Notes: generated from the sequence alone by a model not told the origin. A stretch of 64,000 bases of DNA from Rosettibacter sp037481715 (GCA_037481715.1 JBBFLD010000001.1:682001-746000), one strand, 5' to 3'. Shown: positions 36,501 to 45,409, counted from the stretch's first letter. Numbers and translations are program-made.

Positions 36501-36746
36501 ATTATAAATTTCATCAACACGACCCCAGTTATAGTAATCACGAGCAGATTCAACTGAGCCCCATTTAGTACTGTTCTCGGGAGTAATTTGATTCCAGTAA
36601 TCATCAAATTTTAGTGGAACTCCTGAAAATCCAAAAACATTTCCTAAAAACTTTTCTTTACCAAATGCCAGCGGCTGAGCAATTAAGTTTATATTCATAA
36701 AAATTATTAAAAGAAAAAGCAAGCTTAAAAATTTTTTCTGTTTCAT
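33516..36746 (-). CDS. Secreted GH10 endo-beta-1,4-xylanase with T9SS sorting domain
   Basis: A 1076-residue secreted enzyme. Signal peptide at 1-23; GH10 barrel about 25-345 with acid/base Glu140 in DVVNEPL, nucleophile Glu249 in YISEFDL and the HTLVWGQ substrate-site segment. It cuts internal xylan bonds. A long central region (about 350-960) is repetitive beta-structure (ADLII-type strands such as NGHTVTLNSKD, SLTLENVQF), probably a beta-helix or adhesion region. Residues about 995-1076 form a T9SS sorting domain (NYPNPFNPVTTIKF). The ATG at 36746 has GGAG six bases upstream, so the ATG at 36758, which is part of that site, was rejected. Confidence 0.93.
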   Translation of the reverse strand: MKQKKFLSLLFLLIIFMNINLIAQPLAFGKEKFLGNVFGFSGVPLKFDDYWNQITPENSTKWGSVESARDYYNWGRVDEIYNYAKQRGYPFKFHTLVWGQQYPNWITSLSLEEQREEVEEWIRLVGERYPDMDMVDVVNEPLPNHAPAPYRDALGGAGKTGWDWVIQAFEWARKYIPKAKLILNDYNIINDSYNTNQLLNIVYLLKQRNLIDGIGIQGHRFELENASINTLKSNLDKLAATGLPIYISEFDLGNLGDSGNPDDAKQLELYQKIFPLLWEHPGIKGITFWGYIEGQIWQKTCFLIKSDGTERPAMKWLRQYLTSKNSFRSVNNGNWEDLNTWEEYDGTTWIKPATKSPDASGDLIIIRNGHTVTLNSKDTVDQMSIAQGGKLIIAKGAELKIKDGSGVDLSVGGIIENYGTIKQDSTATISFQDGSKYYHKQDGGEIPISLWASGSTIEFDSIKTISPKNANQNFYHFVWNCPDQSLPIFLKWDGNTIGGNVNILNTGTSKLLLCDPLFYSKIKVTIMGDINLSGGELAAQIPIMNTSNVTIELNGNLNITGGKFFINSDVIEVIVTNSFDNQGMPVQATDYFGTIWKINQGNVSIKNAIVGNYYRGKIEFVRQNGIQSLTLENVQFDKGGLPVEVDSSVTLNIGTSELKGEGSFILNKGAVLQTAHSSGLDGSINISGEKILSSEAGYVFNGTNAQVTGTSIPDSVSSLIIDNNLGLTLSKTIKVNNLLEIKKGQLLLGGNKLIYGKEATLKYSGSVAQITRDEEFPEVNGPKNILITNLNAGVTLHASRKIEGRLEMQGKLKLGDNNLEVAEATSGGTSRYVITDGSGELRISVGNSEVLFPVGTPTSYAPVWIENKGTKDLIGVNVKDDKIPAAAGGRVLAKWFINEAVPGGGNYALKFGWLITLEDSQFRQDRNANAYIFNLQDTTEAGSGFYERELSRQPYAIKRGGIDKLGIFAVGKFKTITDISKDDIVQNNFYLSQNYPNPFNPVTTIKFTIPNSSNNHKTTLKIFDILGNEIETLIDEVKSSGTYEVKFDASKYSSGVYFYKLQCGNFMQVRKMTLIK

Positions 36747-36757
36747 TTTTAACTCCA

Positions 36758-38455
36758 TTATTTCTTAATTAAGTTATAAATTTCATCATTGCCAGTATAC
36801 TCAAACCAATCAAAGTATGCATTTGAATTACTTGTATTCCCAAGTGAAGTTGCATAAAGTCCAAATACAGCTCCTACGAAACCACCTGCAACTTTTGTAC
36901 TTAAAAATGTTCCATCAACATTTTCTTTCAAAAGTTTGAGATTATTTTTATTAAATCCATAATAAAAAGAATAATCTTTCCCTTCTGCTTTTATTTTTAG
37001 TATAAGATTTTTGTTCATTTCTTTTTGACTTAAAAATTTTTCTTCTAACAATTCCATATCTTCTGAATTCATAGATTTAAAAAGTTGAACGACAGGCAAA
37101 CCATTTTTAATTGACTTGCACAAAAAGTAAAAATGATTTTCATTTTGGAAAATTATAATGCCAGCTTTTTCAAATTCCGATTTAGGAATAAAGTTCATAT
37201 TAATTAATGCAGAACAATTTTGATGCTGCTGCCTGTGACCAATAAAAGCTGGATTTGATTTTCCTGCACATGTTTCAGGTTTAAGTTTTATTCTTAATTT
37301 TCCTTTTTCTAATTGATAACATTTTTCTAATGGTGTTCTTAAAAAAATCCAGTCTTTTGATAATTCTGATGAATTAAAATCATCATGAATTTTAAAATTT
37401 CCACCATATTTTCTTACAGCAAATTTTGGATTTGGCTTAAGAGGATACGGATAAAAATACTGAACTTCTTCATAGTCAGGATTAATAACGGGCCAGCCGT
37501 CTATCCATTTTACTGGAGCTAAAAATGTTTCTCTTCCTGTATTATAAAAATTTTCTGAATAAGGTTTGTATGGACGGCATCCTAAAAATACAGCCCACCA
37601 CTCGCCGTTTTGAGTTTCAACAAAATCTGCATGTCCAGTTGAAGTAATTGGAAAATTTCTTTCAGGGTTCAAATGTCGTTGAGTAAGTATTGGATTGTTT
37701 TTATAAGATTCATAAGGACCAAAAACATTTTTGCTTCTAAACACAACTTCTGAATGCTGCTCTGCTGTTCCACCTTCAGCACAAATTAAATAATAAAAAC
37801 CATCTTTTTTAAAAATGTGAGGACCTTCAATCCAGATTGGCTTTTTTGAAATATCTGTTCCGCCATTTATAAGAATTCTTTCTTCGCCTACAACTTTAAG
37901 ATTTTTTATATCGAACTCATAAATTCTAATTGTTCTGTGCCCATCATACAAAGGTTTATTATCCGGGGCAACGCTATTGTAAATGATATATGCTTTACCA
38001 TCATCATCAAAAAACAACGAAGGATCAATTCCATTAATTTCTGGAATCCACACTGGATTTGACCATGGACCTTTTGGGTCTTTTGCAGTTACTACAAAAT
38101 TACCTCCTGCATCAACAAGTGTACACGTTACATAAAAAATTCCATCATGATATCGAATGGAAGGTGCAAAAATTCCTCTTGAAACACCAAGCCCATTTAG
38201 ATTTGCCTGTTCAGGTCTATCAAGAACATGACCAATTAATTTCCAATTAACTAAATCTTTACTTTGAAATATTGTGATACTCGGGAAATATGCAAATGTA
38301 GAATTAACGAGATAATAATCATCGCCTACTCTGCAAATGCTCGGGTCTGGGTAAAACCCGGCAAGTATTGGATTTGCAAATTGTAATTTTTCTTGAGCAA
38401 ACAGTAAAAAGTTAAAAATTGTGAAAACATAGAGTGATAAAAAAAATTTTTTCAT
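36758..38455 (-). CDS. GH43 family beta-xylosidase/arabinofuranosidase
   Basis: A 565-residue secreted GH43 enzyme (signal MKKFFLSLYVFTIFNFLLFAQ). The five-blade propeller carries the three catalytic acids: Asp37 in YPDPSI, Asp144 in GIDPSLFFDD and Glu210 in IEGPHIF. A C-terminal beta-sandwich (about 360-560, DDFNSSELSKDWIFLRTPLE) is of the XynB C2/DUF1349 kind. It probably removes xylose or arabinose from xylo-oligosaccharides. The ATG at 38455 gives a normal signal peptide; upstream ATGs (38467) are possible. It is 11 bp before the GH10 gene and likely co-transcribed. Confidence 0.9.
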   Translation of the reverse strand: MKKFFLSLYVFTIFNFLLFAQEKLQFANPILAGFYPDPSICRVGDDYYLVNSTFAYFPSITIFQSKDLVNWKLIGHVLDRPEQANLNGLGVSRGIFAPSIRYHDGIFYVTCTLVDAGGNFVVTAKDPKGPWSNPVWIPEINGIDPSLFFDDDGKAYIIYNSVAPDNKPLYDGHRTIRIYEFDIKNLKVVGEERILINGGTDISKKPIWIEGPHIFKKDGFYYLICAEGGTAEQHSEVVFRSKNVFGPYESYKNNPILTQRHLNPERNFPITSTGHADFVETQNGEWWAVFLGCRPYKPYSENFYNTGRETFLAPVKWIDGWPVINPDYEEVQYFYPYPLKPNPKFAVRKYGGNFKIHDDFNSSELSKDWIFLRTPLEKCYQLEKGKLRIKLKPETCAGKSNPAFIGHRQQHQNCSALINMNFIPKSEFEKAGIIIFQNENHFYFLCKSIKNGLPVVQLFKSMNSEDMELLEEKFLSQKEMNKNLILKIKAEGKDYSFYYGFNKNNLKLLKENVDGTFLSTKVAGGFVGAVFGLYATSLGNTSNSNAYFDWFEYTGNDEIYNLIKK

Positions 38456-38850
38456 AGGTAAATCCATAATTAATCTTATATTAAAACACATTTAAGATTA
38501 TTCATCAAACTCTGAATTTTATTCTAAAAACCACTCAAAAAATTTTAATGTGTCATTGAGAATCTTTTTTAATATCATTGCTTTTCTTCACTGATTCGAG
38601 AAGTTCACCTTAGAAACTGCAAAGAAGATAATTTGCACATTATTATTTTTGAGATTCTTCATCCACCAATGCTGACTCAAAAAGACCCGAAGTTTTTTGT
38701 CGTTGTTTTTTAGGTTCTTCGCTTAGCTCAGAACGACTTGATGTCATTTTTGTCATTGTTTTTTATATCCTTCGATTCTTTATTCCCTCTGTCTTTCTGA
38801 GGGAATATGCAACAAGCTACTTACCACTGAATTTTATTTATCTTTACTGC
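38456..38850. other. 395-bp intergenic gap with dispersed-repeat fragments and a hairpin
   Basis: No gene is seen between the GH115 and GH43 genes. It holds fragments of the same repeat type as 30964-31039 (GAGATTCTTC at 38651-38660; GGTTCTTCGCTTAGCTCAGA from 38713). A perfect 9-bp hairpin TATTCCCTC/GAGGGAATA at 38781-38807 with a nine-base loop lies 44 bases downstream of the GH115 stop; no T-run follows it on the minus strand, so an ordinary intrinsic terminator is not certain. The gap may divide the locus into two transcripts. Confidence 0.6.
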
Positions 38851-41742
38851 TTAATTTGCTCTAATTAATTTTGCATTAAAACTTTCAGGCGGACCTAAAT
38901 AACTCTGCTTAACTCCACCAGCATCAATTACAATTTTTTGCAGAACAATTCCTGGGTCTATCATCCAGAATTTTAATACATGTTTTCCGGAATTTTTAAT
39001 ATTGTGAACTGAAGTTTGAATATTAATATTATCTGCAACCCATTTATTCCAGACAGGGTCTCTATTCAAGTCAGGGGGATTTGGATTCGAAGTCATGTTA
39101 AAAATCTGAGGTTCATCATCATCGAATGATACTGCATATCGAATGCCTTCATGATTATGAGTAAAATTCATTGTGGGAGAAAAATATAAATTCACTTTCA
39201 ATTCACCACTTGAAAAAAGATAAATATTATATTCTAAGTGTGGACTATCTTTACTCAATTTTTGTGAAGGAGAAGTTACTGGAAAGATTGTAACTGCAGA
39301 AGATGTTCTTCCTAAATTTGGAATGACAACCCAATTCACATTATTTGAATTAACTGCATTAGAAAAATGTTCTGCTTCAATTGAAATATAACCATTGCTT
39401 TCTACAAAGAGATGTTCTTTTTCAACTTTAGGTTCTGATGGATTATTAATCTGAACATTTATTATAACTTTTTTTCCTGTTCCTTCAACAAAAATTTTTG
39501 ATTTGCTTTTTCCTATTGGTGCTTTTTTCCAGTCAACAGAAATCCAGATTCTTCTTTCAGTTGTGATTTGACCATTTGGTTTATCTATCTTCAAATACTT
39601 ATCATTTGTTTTAATAGAATATTTAAAAGGTTGTTTGCCTCTGTTAAAAATTTCCAGATAATATGATTGTTTATTAAAAACATCAAACTCGGGCAGGTTT
39701 GCTTCTTCATTATTTGAAGGATACCAATTTTGTGAACCTTCAACTGCAACTCCCATCTCTGCGATTTCTGACAAGTTAATTCTTTTAACTTCCGGCATTG
39801 AATTTTTATCGGGCTGCTGCCAGTAAGTATATCCAATATGAGTTTGGGACATCATGTGATTCCACTTGCCATTTTTCAGTTTATGATATTTAAGCGTAAT
39901 CAAAGAATCTTTTTCGAAAAGTCTTTCAGCATAATCTGCAAAACTATTTGTTAATGCTCTTCCCTGTTTAGCATACAATCTATTCTTTGCAACTGCATAA
40001 TAAAGTTCATTCAGATTTGAGCATGCTTCTACAGGATGAAGCACAAGTTGATAGTAAGCATCTTTATAAATTGCAGGAAGTTTTTGATAAATATTACTTG
40101 CTTTTAGCAATAACTCATTGTAATCATTTACAACTTTTTCGAATTCTCTATAATTCACAAGACTGTAAGTTTCTGGTGATAATAATTCTGGTTTTCTTCT
40201 CGAATTATATTTTGTATACTTATTTAGAATTTCTGCAATCTCGTTTGAATACTTTTTGCCAAATTGTTTTTCTGCCCATTCTTGTGAATATGCAGATAGT
40301 TTTTCAAGTGGAATATTTTCTGGGTTCCATGCATAATCCAGGAAAAAGCTGATTGGAAATTCCATTGGTTTAATATCGCCTACATTAACAACCCAAATTT
40401 GTCTTGCCCCATATTCATAAGCCAAATGCATTTGTTCCCAAACTCTTTCGATTTGATTTGTATTAAGCCATTTGTAATTTCTTGGACCACCGACATAATC
40501 ATAATGGTAATAAATTCCATAACCGCCTTTGCGTGGTTTTTCATTTAATGCAGGAAGTTTACGAATATTTCCCCAGTTATCATCGCACAAAAGAAGAGTT
40601 ACATCATCAGGAACTTTCATTCCTTTTTCATAATAATCCTGAACTTCTTTATACAAAGCCCAAACTTGTGGAATTTCTTCGGCTTTTTTTCCTGTAACTT
40701 CTTCAAGAATTTTTCTTTGGTCTTTTACAATTCTTTCCAATAAGGCTATGTTAGATTCTTCACTCATTGGTTCATCACCATCGCCGCGCATTCCAATTGT
40801 AACAATACTTTCATACGAACCCATTCTTTTAATTCCTTCGCGCCAAAACTCCCTTAAGACTGAATCATTCTTTTCATAATTCCATGGACCTTTTCCAAAC
40901 TTTGACCATTCAACATGAGCACGCATCATTGGTTCATGATGTGATGTGCTAATTACAATTCCATATTCATCTGCAAGTTTAGGATTAAGAGTATCATCAA
41001 CAAAAAATGATTTACCCCACATTGCGGGCCAGAGGAAATTTCCTTTCAATCTAAGAATTAACTCAAAAACTTTTTCATAAAATTTGCTGTTGAATCCGCC
41101 AAATTTTTCGTAAGCCCAACCTGTAAGAGCTGGAGCTTCATCATTAATAAAAATTCCTCTGTATTTAACTTTTGGTTCGCCAAGTGTATATAATCCCGGC
41201 TTAATGTAAACTTTTGATTTTTTTTGAATTGGAACATCTGCCCACCAATACCATGGAGAAACTCCAAGCTTTTCTGCTAAATCATAGAGTCCATAAATTG
41301 TTCCTCTTTTATCGCTTCCAGCAATTATTAAAATTTTTTCTGCATTAAAAATTTTACCATCTGCTACTTTTATGATAAACTTTTCCCATTTCCCTTTTAA
41401 TTCATTTACATCAATAATTTTTTCTTCAATTAATTTATCAAGAAAAGAATTTTTACCAATAGTTCCTGCAATAATTATTTCTTTGTAGCTAACGACATTA
41501 TCACATATTAATTCTGGTTTGGCACCAGTAACATTTTGAATATCATTTTGAATTTGATGTAGAACTCGAATTACACCCGGGAAATCATTCGAACTGTAAA
41601 TTATAGGAGCAGATTTCCCATTTTCACAAAGTGTAAAATAATCCTTGCCTTTTGTTGTTGATACATAATTATCACTTTGTGAAAACATAAATTCATTGAG
41701 TATTAAAAATGAAATAACCGCAAAAAAAATTTTAGTTTTCAT
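38851..41742 (-). CDS. GH115 xylan alpha-1,2-glucuronidase
   Basis: A 963-residue secreted GH115 enzyme. The family landmarks are very clear: AGSDKRGTIYGLYDLAEKLG, SPWYWWADVP, RGIFINDEAPALTGWA, KGNFLWPAMWGKSF and ISTSHHEPMMRAHVEW; the C-terminal part (about 790-960) is the usual beta-sandwich. GH115 removes (4-O-methyl)glucuronic acid from the xylan backbone, including internal residues. This makes it the likely source of methylated uronic acid for this locus. Signal peptide MKTKIFFAVISFLILNEFMFS. It starts 12 bp after the GH8 gene. Confidence 0.95.
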   Translation of the reverse strand: MKTKIFFAVISFLILNEFMFSQSDNYVSTTKGKDYFTLCENGKSAPIIYSSNDFPGVIRVLHQIQNDIQNVTGAKPELICDNVVSYKEIIIAGTIGKNSFLDKLIEEKIIDVNELKGKWEKFIIKVADGKIFNAEKILIIAGSDKRGTIYGLYDLAEKLGVSPWYWWADVPIQKKSKVYIKPGLYTLGEPKVKYRGIFINDEAPALTGWAYEKFGGFNSKFYEKVFELILRLKGNFLWPAMWGKSFFVDDTLNPKLADEYGIVISTSHHEPMMRAHVEWSKFGKGPWNYEKNDSVLREFWREGIKRMGSYESIVTIGMRGDGDEPMSEESNIALLERIVKDQRKILEEVTGKKAEEIPQVWALYKEVQDYYEKGMKVPDDVTLLLCDDNWGNIRKLPALNEKPRKGGYGIYYHYDYVGGPRNYKWLNTNQIERVWEQMHLAYEYGARQIWVVNVGDIKPMEFPISFFLDYAWNPENIPLEKLSAYSQEWAEKQFGKKYSNEIAEILNKYTKYNSRRKPELLSPETYSLVNYREFEKVVNDYNELLLKASNIYQKLPAIYKDAYYQLVLHPVEACSNLNELYYAVAKNRLYAKQGRALTNSFADYAERLFEKDSLITLKYHKLKNGKWNHMMSQTHIGYTYWQQPDKNSMPEVKRINLSEIAEMGVAVEGSQNWYPSNNEEANLPEFDVFNKQSYYLEIFNRGKQPFKYSIKTNDKYLKIDKPNGQITTERRIWISVDWKKAPIGKSKSKIFVEGTGKKVIINVQINNPSEPKVEKEHLFVESNGYISIEAEHFSNAVNSNNVNWVVIPNLGRTSSAVTIFPVTSPSQKLSKDSPHLEYNIYLFSSGELKVNLYFSPTMNFTHNHEGIRYAVSFDDDEPQIFNMTSNPNPPDLNRDPVWNKWVADNINIQTSVHNIKNSGKHVLKFWMIDPGIVLQKIVIDAGGVKQSYLGPPESFNAKLIRAN

Positions 41743-41754
41743 AAATCTTCTCTG

Positions 41755-43032
41755 TTATTCACAATAATTTTTATGAATCATTTCCGGCAAATAAATTTTG
41801 AAATTTCCGCTTACTTGAAGTAATGCGAGCATGTAGAGCATTCCATCATAATATCTTCCTCGACCACTTGGAACAGGAAGATTCCATAGTTCTTCAACAA
41901 ATTCTTTCCGAATTTTATTAGAAGCAGCAAGTGCAGCAACTGCATTCATTGCAATTAATCCTGCACTTCTTTCACTTGAAAGTGGTTTGCCATCCAAAGT
42001 GTAGAGATTAGGATAATCTTTAATTCCAATTGAGTAGAAAAAATTTAATAACCGATTTGATTGTTCAACTGCCCATTCATCTTTTTTGAACCAGATGTAA
42101 TCTACAGCAACATTCATTGCAACTCGCCATGCATCGTATTGAAAATTATTGTGACCGCCATGCCAAGGGTCAATTGGAGTTCCATCAAAATTAGCATAAT
42201 CTGGGGCTAAGCCGGTTTTGGGATGAACAGTTTTTTTGAAAAATTCTCTGCTTGTTTTTGCTGCCTCGCGCCAGAATTGCTTATTTGTATCACTCATCAA
42301 AGCCCAGATTTCATAAAAATGTGGAAGATGATAAGATGGGTCAGTAAAATCATCAGCTTCTCCAGCTGGAACAAAGACAACCTGTTTTACTTTTTTATTA
42401 AACATATTTGTAACAACATTTCTTTTATCAGAAGAATCAGTTTTCGAGAGCATTGCATTTAGAATTTTTTGTGCTTCAGCTTTATAATTAAAAATTCCTT
42501 CTCCATCTCCCCATCTTGCTGAAGCAAAAAGTAATGCTGTTACAAACCATTCTTCTCCATCAGATGCTGAATTTGAATCAAGTATTTCACCATTATCTTT
42601 ACAATGCCATGCAAAATAATTTTCTCGCTGACCATGTTTATGCTGCATAAATTTTTTTGCCCATTTCCAGAGTCTGTCAAATTCTTCTTTTTTATCTAAT
42701 TGAACTGCAATCATCATCCCATATGACATTCCTTCTGTTCTAACATCATCATTCCATATATCTTTAATATATGCCATATCTGAACCAACCGGATAATAGA
42801 CTCGTTCTGAATTATCATCCCCATAAAATAATTTTTGAAATGCATTATCAATTTTTAACTTAATTTCTTCTTCATTTTTCCCTAACAGTTCTGCAAATAA
42901 GTTAGGATAATTTTTTGTATAAAAAGCCCCTTCTGATTTCTGTTTATCTGAATTAAAAATTTCATTCGGAAAAATTTTACTTTGTGTTAGTAAAAGACAT
43001 ATCAACCCAAGAATAAATTTTTCTAATTTCAT
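41755..43032 (-). CDS. GH8 reducing-end xylose-releasing exo-oligoxylanase (Rex-type)
   Basis: A 425-residue GH8 enzyme. The acid Glu100 lies in TEGMSYGMM and Asp158 in SASDGEEW, 58 residues apart, with a further Asp300 in FQYDAWR; the DPSYHLPHFYE and DYANFDGTP segments match reducing-end exo-oligoxylanases more than cellulases. It would trim xylose from reducing ends of xylo-oligosaccharides. A signal peptide is present. The ATG at 43032 has GAGG five bases upstream and was preferred to a longer reading from 43089. It is 12 bp before the GH115 gene. Confidence 0.9.
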   Translation of the reverse strand: MKLEKFILGLICLLLTQSKIFPNEIFNSDKQKSEGAFYTKNYPNLFAELLGKNEEEIKLKIDNAFQKLFYGDDNSERVYYPVGSDMAYIKDIWNDDVRTEGMSYGMMIAVQLDKKEEFDRLWKWAKKFMQHKHGQRENYFAWHCKDNGEILDSNSASDGEEWFVTALLFASARWGDGEGIFNYKAEAQKILNAMLSKTDSSDKRNVVTNMFNKKVKQVVFVPAGEADDFTDPSYHLPHFYEIWALMSDTNKQFWREAAKTSREFFKKTVHPKTGLAPDYANFDGTPIDPWHGGHNNFQYDAWRVAMNVAVDYIWFKKDEWAVEQSNRLLNFFYSIGIKDYPNLYTLDGKPLSSERSAGLIAMNAVAALAASNKIRKEFVEELWNLPVPSGRGRYYDGMLYMLALLQVSGNFKIYLPEMIHKNYCE

Positions 43033-43061
43033 TAGTACCTCAAAAATTTTTATAAACAAAA

Positions 43062-43112
43062 ATGGGGAACTTGATAATGGAGGCACCATTTATTTAAAAC
43101 CAAGTTCCCCAT
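43062..43112 (-). terminator. Two-tier hairpin between binding-protein and GH8 genes, terminator-like
   Basis: A perfect 12-bp inverted repeat (ATGGGGAACTTG at 43062-43073, CAAGTTCCCCAT at 43101-43112) encloses a second 5-bp hairpin (AATGG/CCATT, 43076-43090). On the minus strand it begins 15 bases after the stop codon at 43128 and is followed by TTTTGTTT, so it could terminate or attenuate transcription before GH8 and GH115. The inner sequence on the plus strand matches the translation start region at 47514-47540 (see findings). Confidence 0.65.
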
Positions 43113-43127
43113 AACCGGATAAGAAAA

Positions 43128-43988
43128 TTACTTCATAAGAATTAATTTCTTCACACTAACAAAATCATTTGCTTGCAATTTATAATAATAAACTCCTGAG
43201 CTTAAATTTGAGGCATCGAGTTTTACTTTATGTTTTCCTGCATCAAAAAAACCAGATGCAATTTCTTTAACTTCTCTTCCAAGAACATCAAAAAGAGTAA
43301 GATGAACTTTTCCGCTTAAAGGTAACGCAAACTCAATTGTAGTTACTGGATTAAATGGATTGGGATAATTTTGATAAAGTTCATAAGCAACGGGCTTAGA
43401 ATTTTCATTTTCAACATCTACAGTTAAATCAGTAATTCGCAAATCATCAATGTAAATTGTAACTGGGAGAAATGTTTTATTCATACTCTCACTTAAATGA
43501 ATTGGTGCACGACCTTCTGTTACTCCAGCTGGAGTTGTAAAGTCAAATGTAATTTGCTGCCATTCTGTTGTTAATACTTTTTGATGAGCTCTGCCCCACT
43601 CTCTGTAAGTTACTGGCTCGCCTACTGTAAAATTAACAACCGGTCCAGTTTGTTCTGCTTTAGCCATTACTGAATATCTGTATTTGGTATTTGGCTTAAC
43701 TGTGAATGGCTCGTTAACGACTTGAATATCCCATGGATTAGAGCCAAGTGTATCTATAATAACTTTTAATGCTTTAATTCCATCATAAACAGGACTATCT
43801 ACAATTTCAAAGTATGCTTTGCTTCCACCTTCGGTAAGTAAGTTCCAGCCTGTTAAATCTTTTCCTGCTGCTGGACCGTATGGAGCCTCTTCAAAACTGC
43901 CGTTAGGATTTATAGGTTGTGCCATTAATTTATTAAAAGCAAAAAGTAAAACAATGAATGCAATGAAGTAGATTTTACTTTTAATCAT
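43128..43988 (-). CDS. Secreted carbohydrate-binding protein (CBM4/9/22-like) with T9SS sorting domain
   Basis: A 286-residue secreted protein without a catalytic domain. After the signal peptide (ending MAQ), one jelly-roll domain covers about 25-190, with NPNGSFEEAPYG, LTGWNLLTEGG, KALKVIIDTLGSNPWDIQ, TKYRYSVMAKAEQ and VTIYIDDLRITD, the pattern of CBM4/9/22-type xylan or glucan binders. Residues about 205-286 form the T9SS sorting domain (NYPNPFNPVTTIEFALP, ending KKLILMK). It likely holds xylan at the cell surface. It follows the symporter by 29 bp and precedes the hairpin at 43062-43112. Confidence 0.85.
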   Translation of the reverse strand: MIKSKIYFIAFIVLLFAFNKLMAQPINPNGSFEEAPYGPAAGKDLTGWNLLTEGGSKAYFEIVDSPVYDGIKALKVIIDTLGSNPWDIQVVNEPFTVKPNTKYRYSVMAKAEQTGPVVNFTVGEPVTYREWGRAHQKVLTTEWQQITFDFTTPAGVTEGRAPIHLSESMNKTFLPVTIYIDDLRITDLTVDVENENSKPVAYELYQNYPNPFNPVTTIEFALPLSGKVHLTLFDVLGREVKEIASGFFDAGKHKVKLDASNLSSGVYYYKLQANDFVSVKKLILMK

Positions 43989-44017
43989 TTCCCCTCCACA
44001 AAATTGACAAAGTAAAT

Positions 44018-45409
44018 TTAATTTATTCTTCTTGCAGCAAGTTCTATTTCAATTTTTTCCATCATTTTATTATTAAGAGGATACAAGGTCATCAACAACC
44101 CGCCTAATAAACCAGCTATAGCTGGATAAAAACTCATGAGCAATTTAATACCATTAATTGTTTCTAATGCTTGTTCCTTATTTGCTTCAAATCCATAATA
44201 AGCTAAAAGCCAGCCTACAATTGCACCGCCGAGAGTAAGACCTAGTTTTAAAGAGAAAAGTGATGCAGCCATTAATAATCCTGTAGCTCTTCTTCCATTC
44301 TTCCATTCAGAATAATCAGCAGTATCAGTATACATTGCCCATTGAAGAACAGAAACTGGTCCCAGTGCAAATGAAATGAAAAGATTCAAAATAAAAGTTA
44401 TTAAAACATCCTGCGGTTTCAGAATATAAAATACAGCACAAAAAAGTGAGCTTATTATTAATGCCCCTGCGTAAGTATTTTTCTTATCAAATTTTTTTGC
44501 AAACCATTTTGTAAGAATTGCACCTAAGATTGTAACAATTGTTCCTGTAAGCATAAATGAAGAAGCCAAAACATCAAAAGAAACATCTCCTTTCCAGAAT
44601 AAAATATTTAATTGCTGGTCTTTAACATAATATTTGAAATAATACATTATTGATGAATTACGAATTACAACATATAATAATTGAAAAACTGTTGCGCCTG
44701 CAATTAATAACCATGGTTTATTATGAATTAAATCTTTTATATCCTGCTTAAAATTACTTTTTTGTTCTTTTGGTGGATAAACTCTTTCTTTTGTTGTTAA
44801 GAAAGTAATTAAAAATAAAATAACAGCAAGAACAGAAAGACATCCCATAGCCCACTGCCATCCAAGTGCTTCATTCCCCTTTCCAAAGTATTTTACAAGT
44901 GACATTGTAGATGCCTGAACAATTAATCCTCCAACAAATGCAGCTACAAATCTGAATGAAGAAATTTCTGTTCTTTCAAGCGAGTTAGGTGTAATTACCC
45001 CCATAAGTGCGGAATAAGGAACATTAATTGCAGTATATGCCATCATCAATAAATTATAAGTGACATAAGCATAAATTAATTTCCCTGTTACATCAAAGTT
45101 AGGAGTTGTAAAAGTGAGAACTCCCATAATTCCAAAAGGAATGGAAACCCAAATCAAATAAGGTCTGAATTTACCCCATCTTGTATTTGTCCTATCTGCA
45201 ATTGTCCCCATAATCGGATCATTGACAGTATCCCAGATTCTTGTAATCAAAAACATAGTTCCAACAGCTGCAGCAGGAAGTCCAAATACATCAGTATAAA
45301 AGTACATTAAGAAAAGCATGAATGTTTGGAAATACAAATTGGAAGCAGTATCTCCCAAACTATAACCAATTTTTTCTTTTAAAGAGAGTTTTTCTTGAGC
45401 TGTTTGCAC
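44018..45409 (-). CDS. GPH-family sugar:cation symporter (XynP/MelB-like)
   Basis: A 463-residue transporter with about 12 membrane helices. The N-terminus KIGYSLGDTASNLYFQTFML, then RIWDTVNDPIMGTIADRTNT and WGKFRPYLIW, are hallmarks of the glycoside-pentoside-hexuronide:cation symporter family. Given the neighbouring enzymes, it probably takes up xylo-oligosaccharides, xylosides or uronides. Translation starts at GTG, with GAGG six bases upstream. It heads the xylan gene run and lies downstream of the promoter and operator at 45574-45616. Confidence 0.9.
   Translation of the reverse strand: MQTAQEKLSLKEKIGYSLGDTASNLYFQTFMLFLMYFYTDVFGLPAAAVGTMFLITRIWDTVNDPIMGTIADRTNTRWGKFRPYLIWVSIPFGIMGVLTFTTPNFDVTGKLIYAYVTYNLLMMAYTAINVPYSALMGVITPNSLERTEISSFRFVAAFVGGLIVQASTMSLVKYFGKGNEALGWQWAMGCLSVLAVILFLITFLTTKERVYPPKEQKSNFKQDIKDLIHNKPWLLIAGATVFQLLYVVIRNSSIMYYFKYYVKDQQLNILFWKGDVSFDVLASSFMLTGTIVTILGAILTKWFAKKFDKKNTYAGALIISSLFCAVFYILKPQDVLITFILNLFISFALGPVSVLQWAMYTDTADYSEWKNGRRATGLLMAASLFSLKLGLTLGGAIVGWLLAYYGFEANKEQALETINGIKLLMSFYPAIAGLLGGLLMTLYPLNNKMMEKIEIELAARRIN

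Noticed and set aside
43062..43112. Riboswitch before GH8
   Set aside because: A nested two-hairpin form followed by a T-rich stretch is better explained as a terminator or attenuator; no known ligand-binding core was seen.
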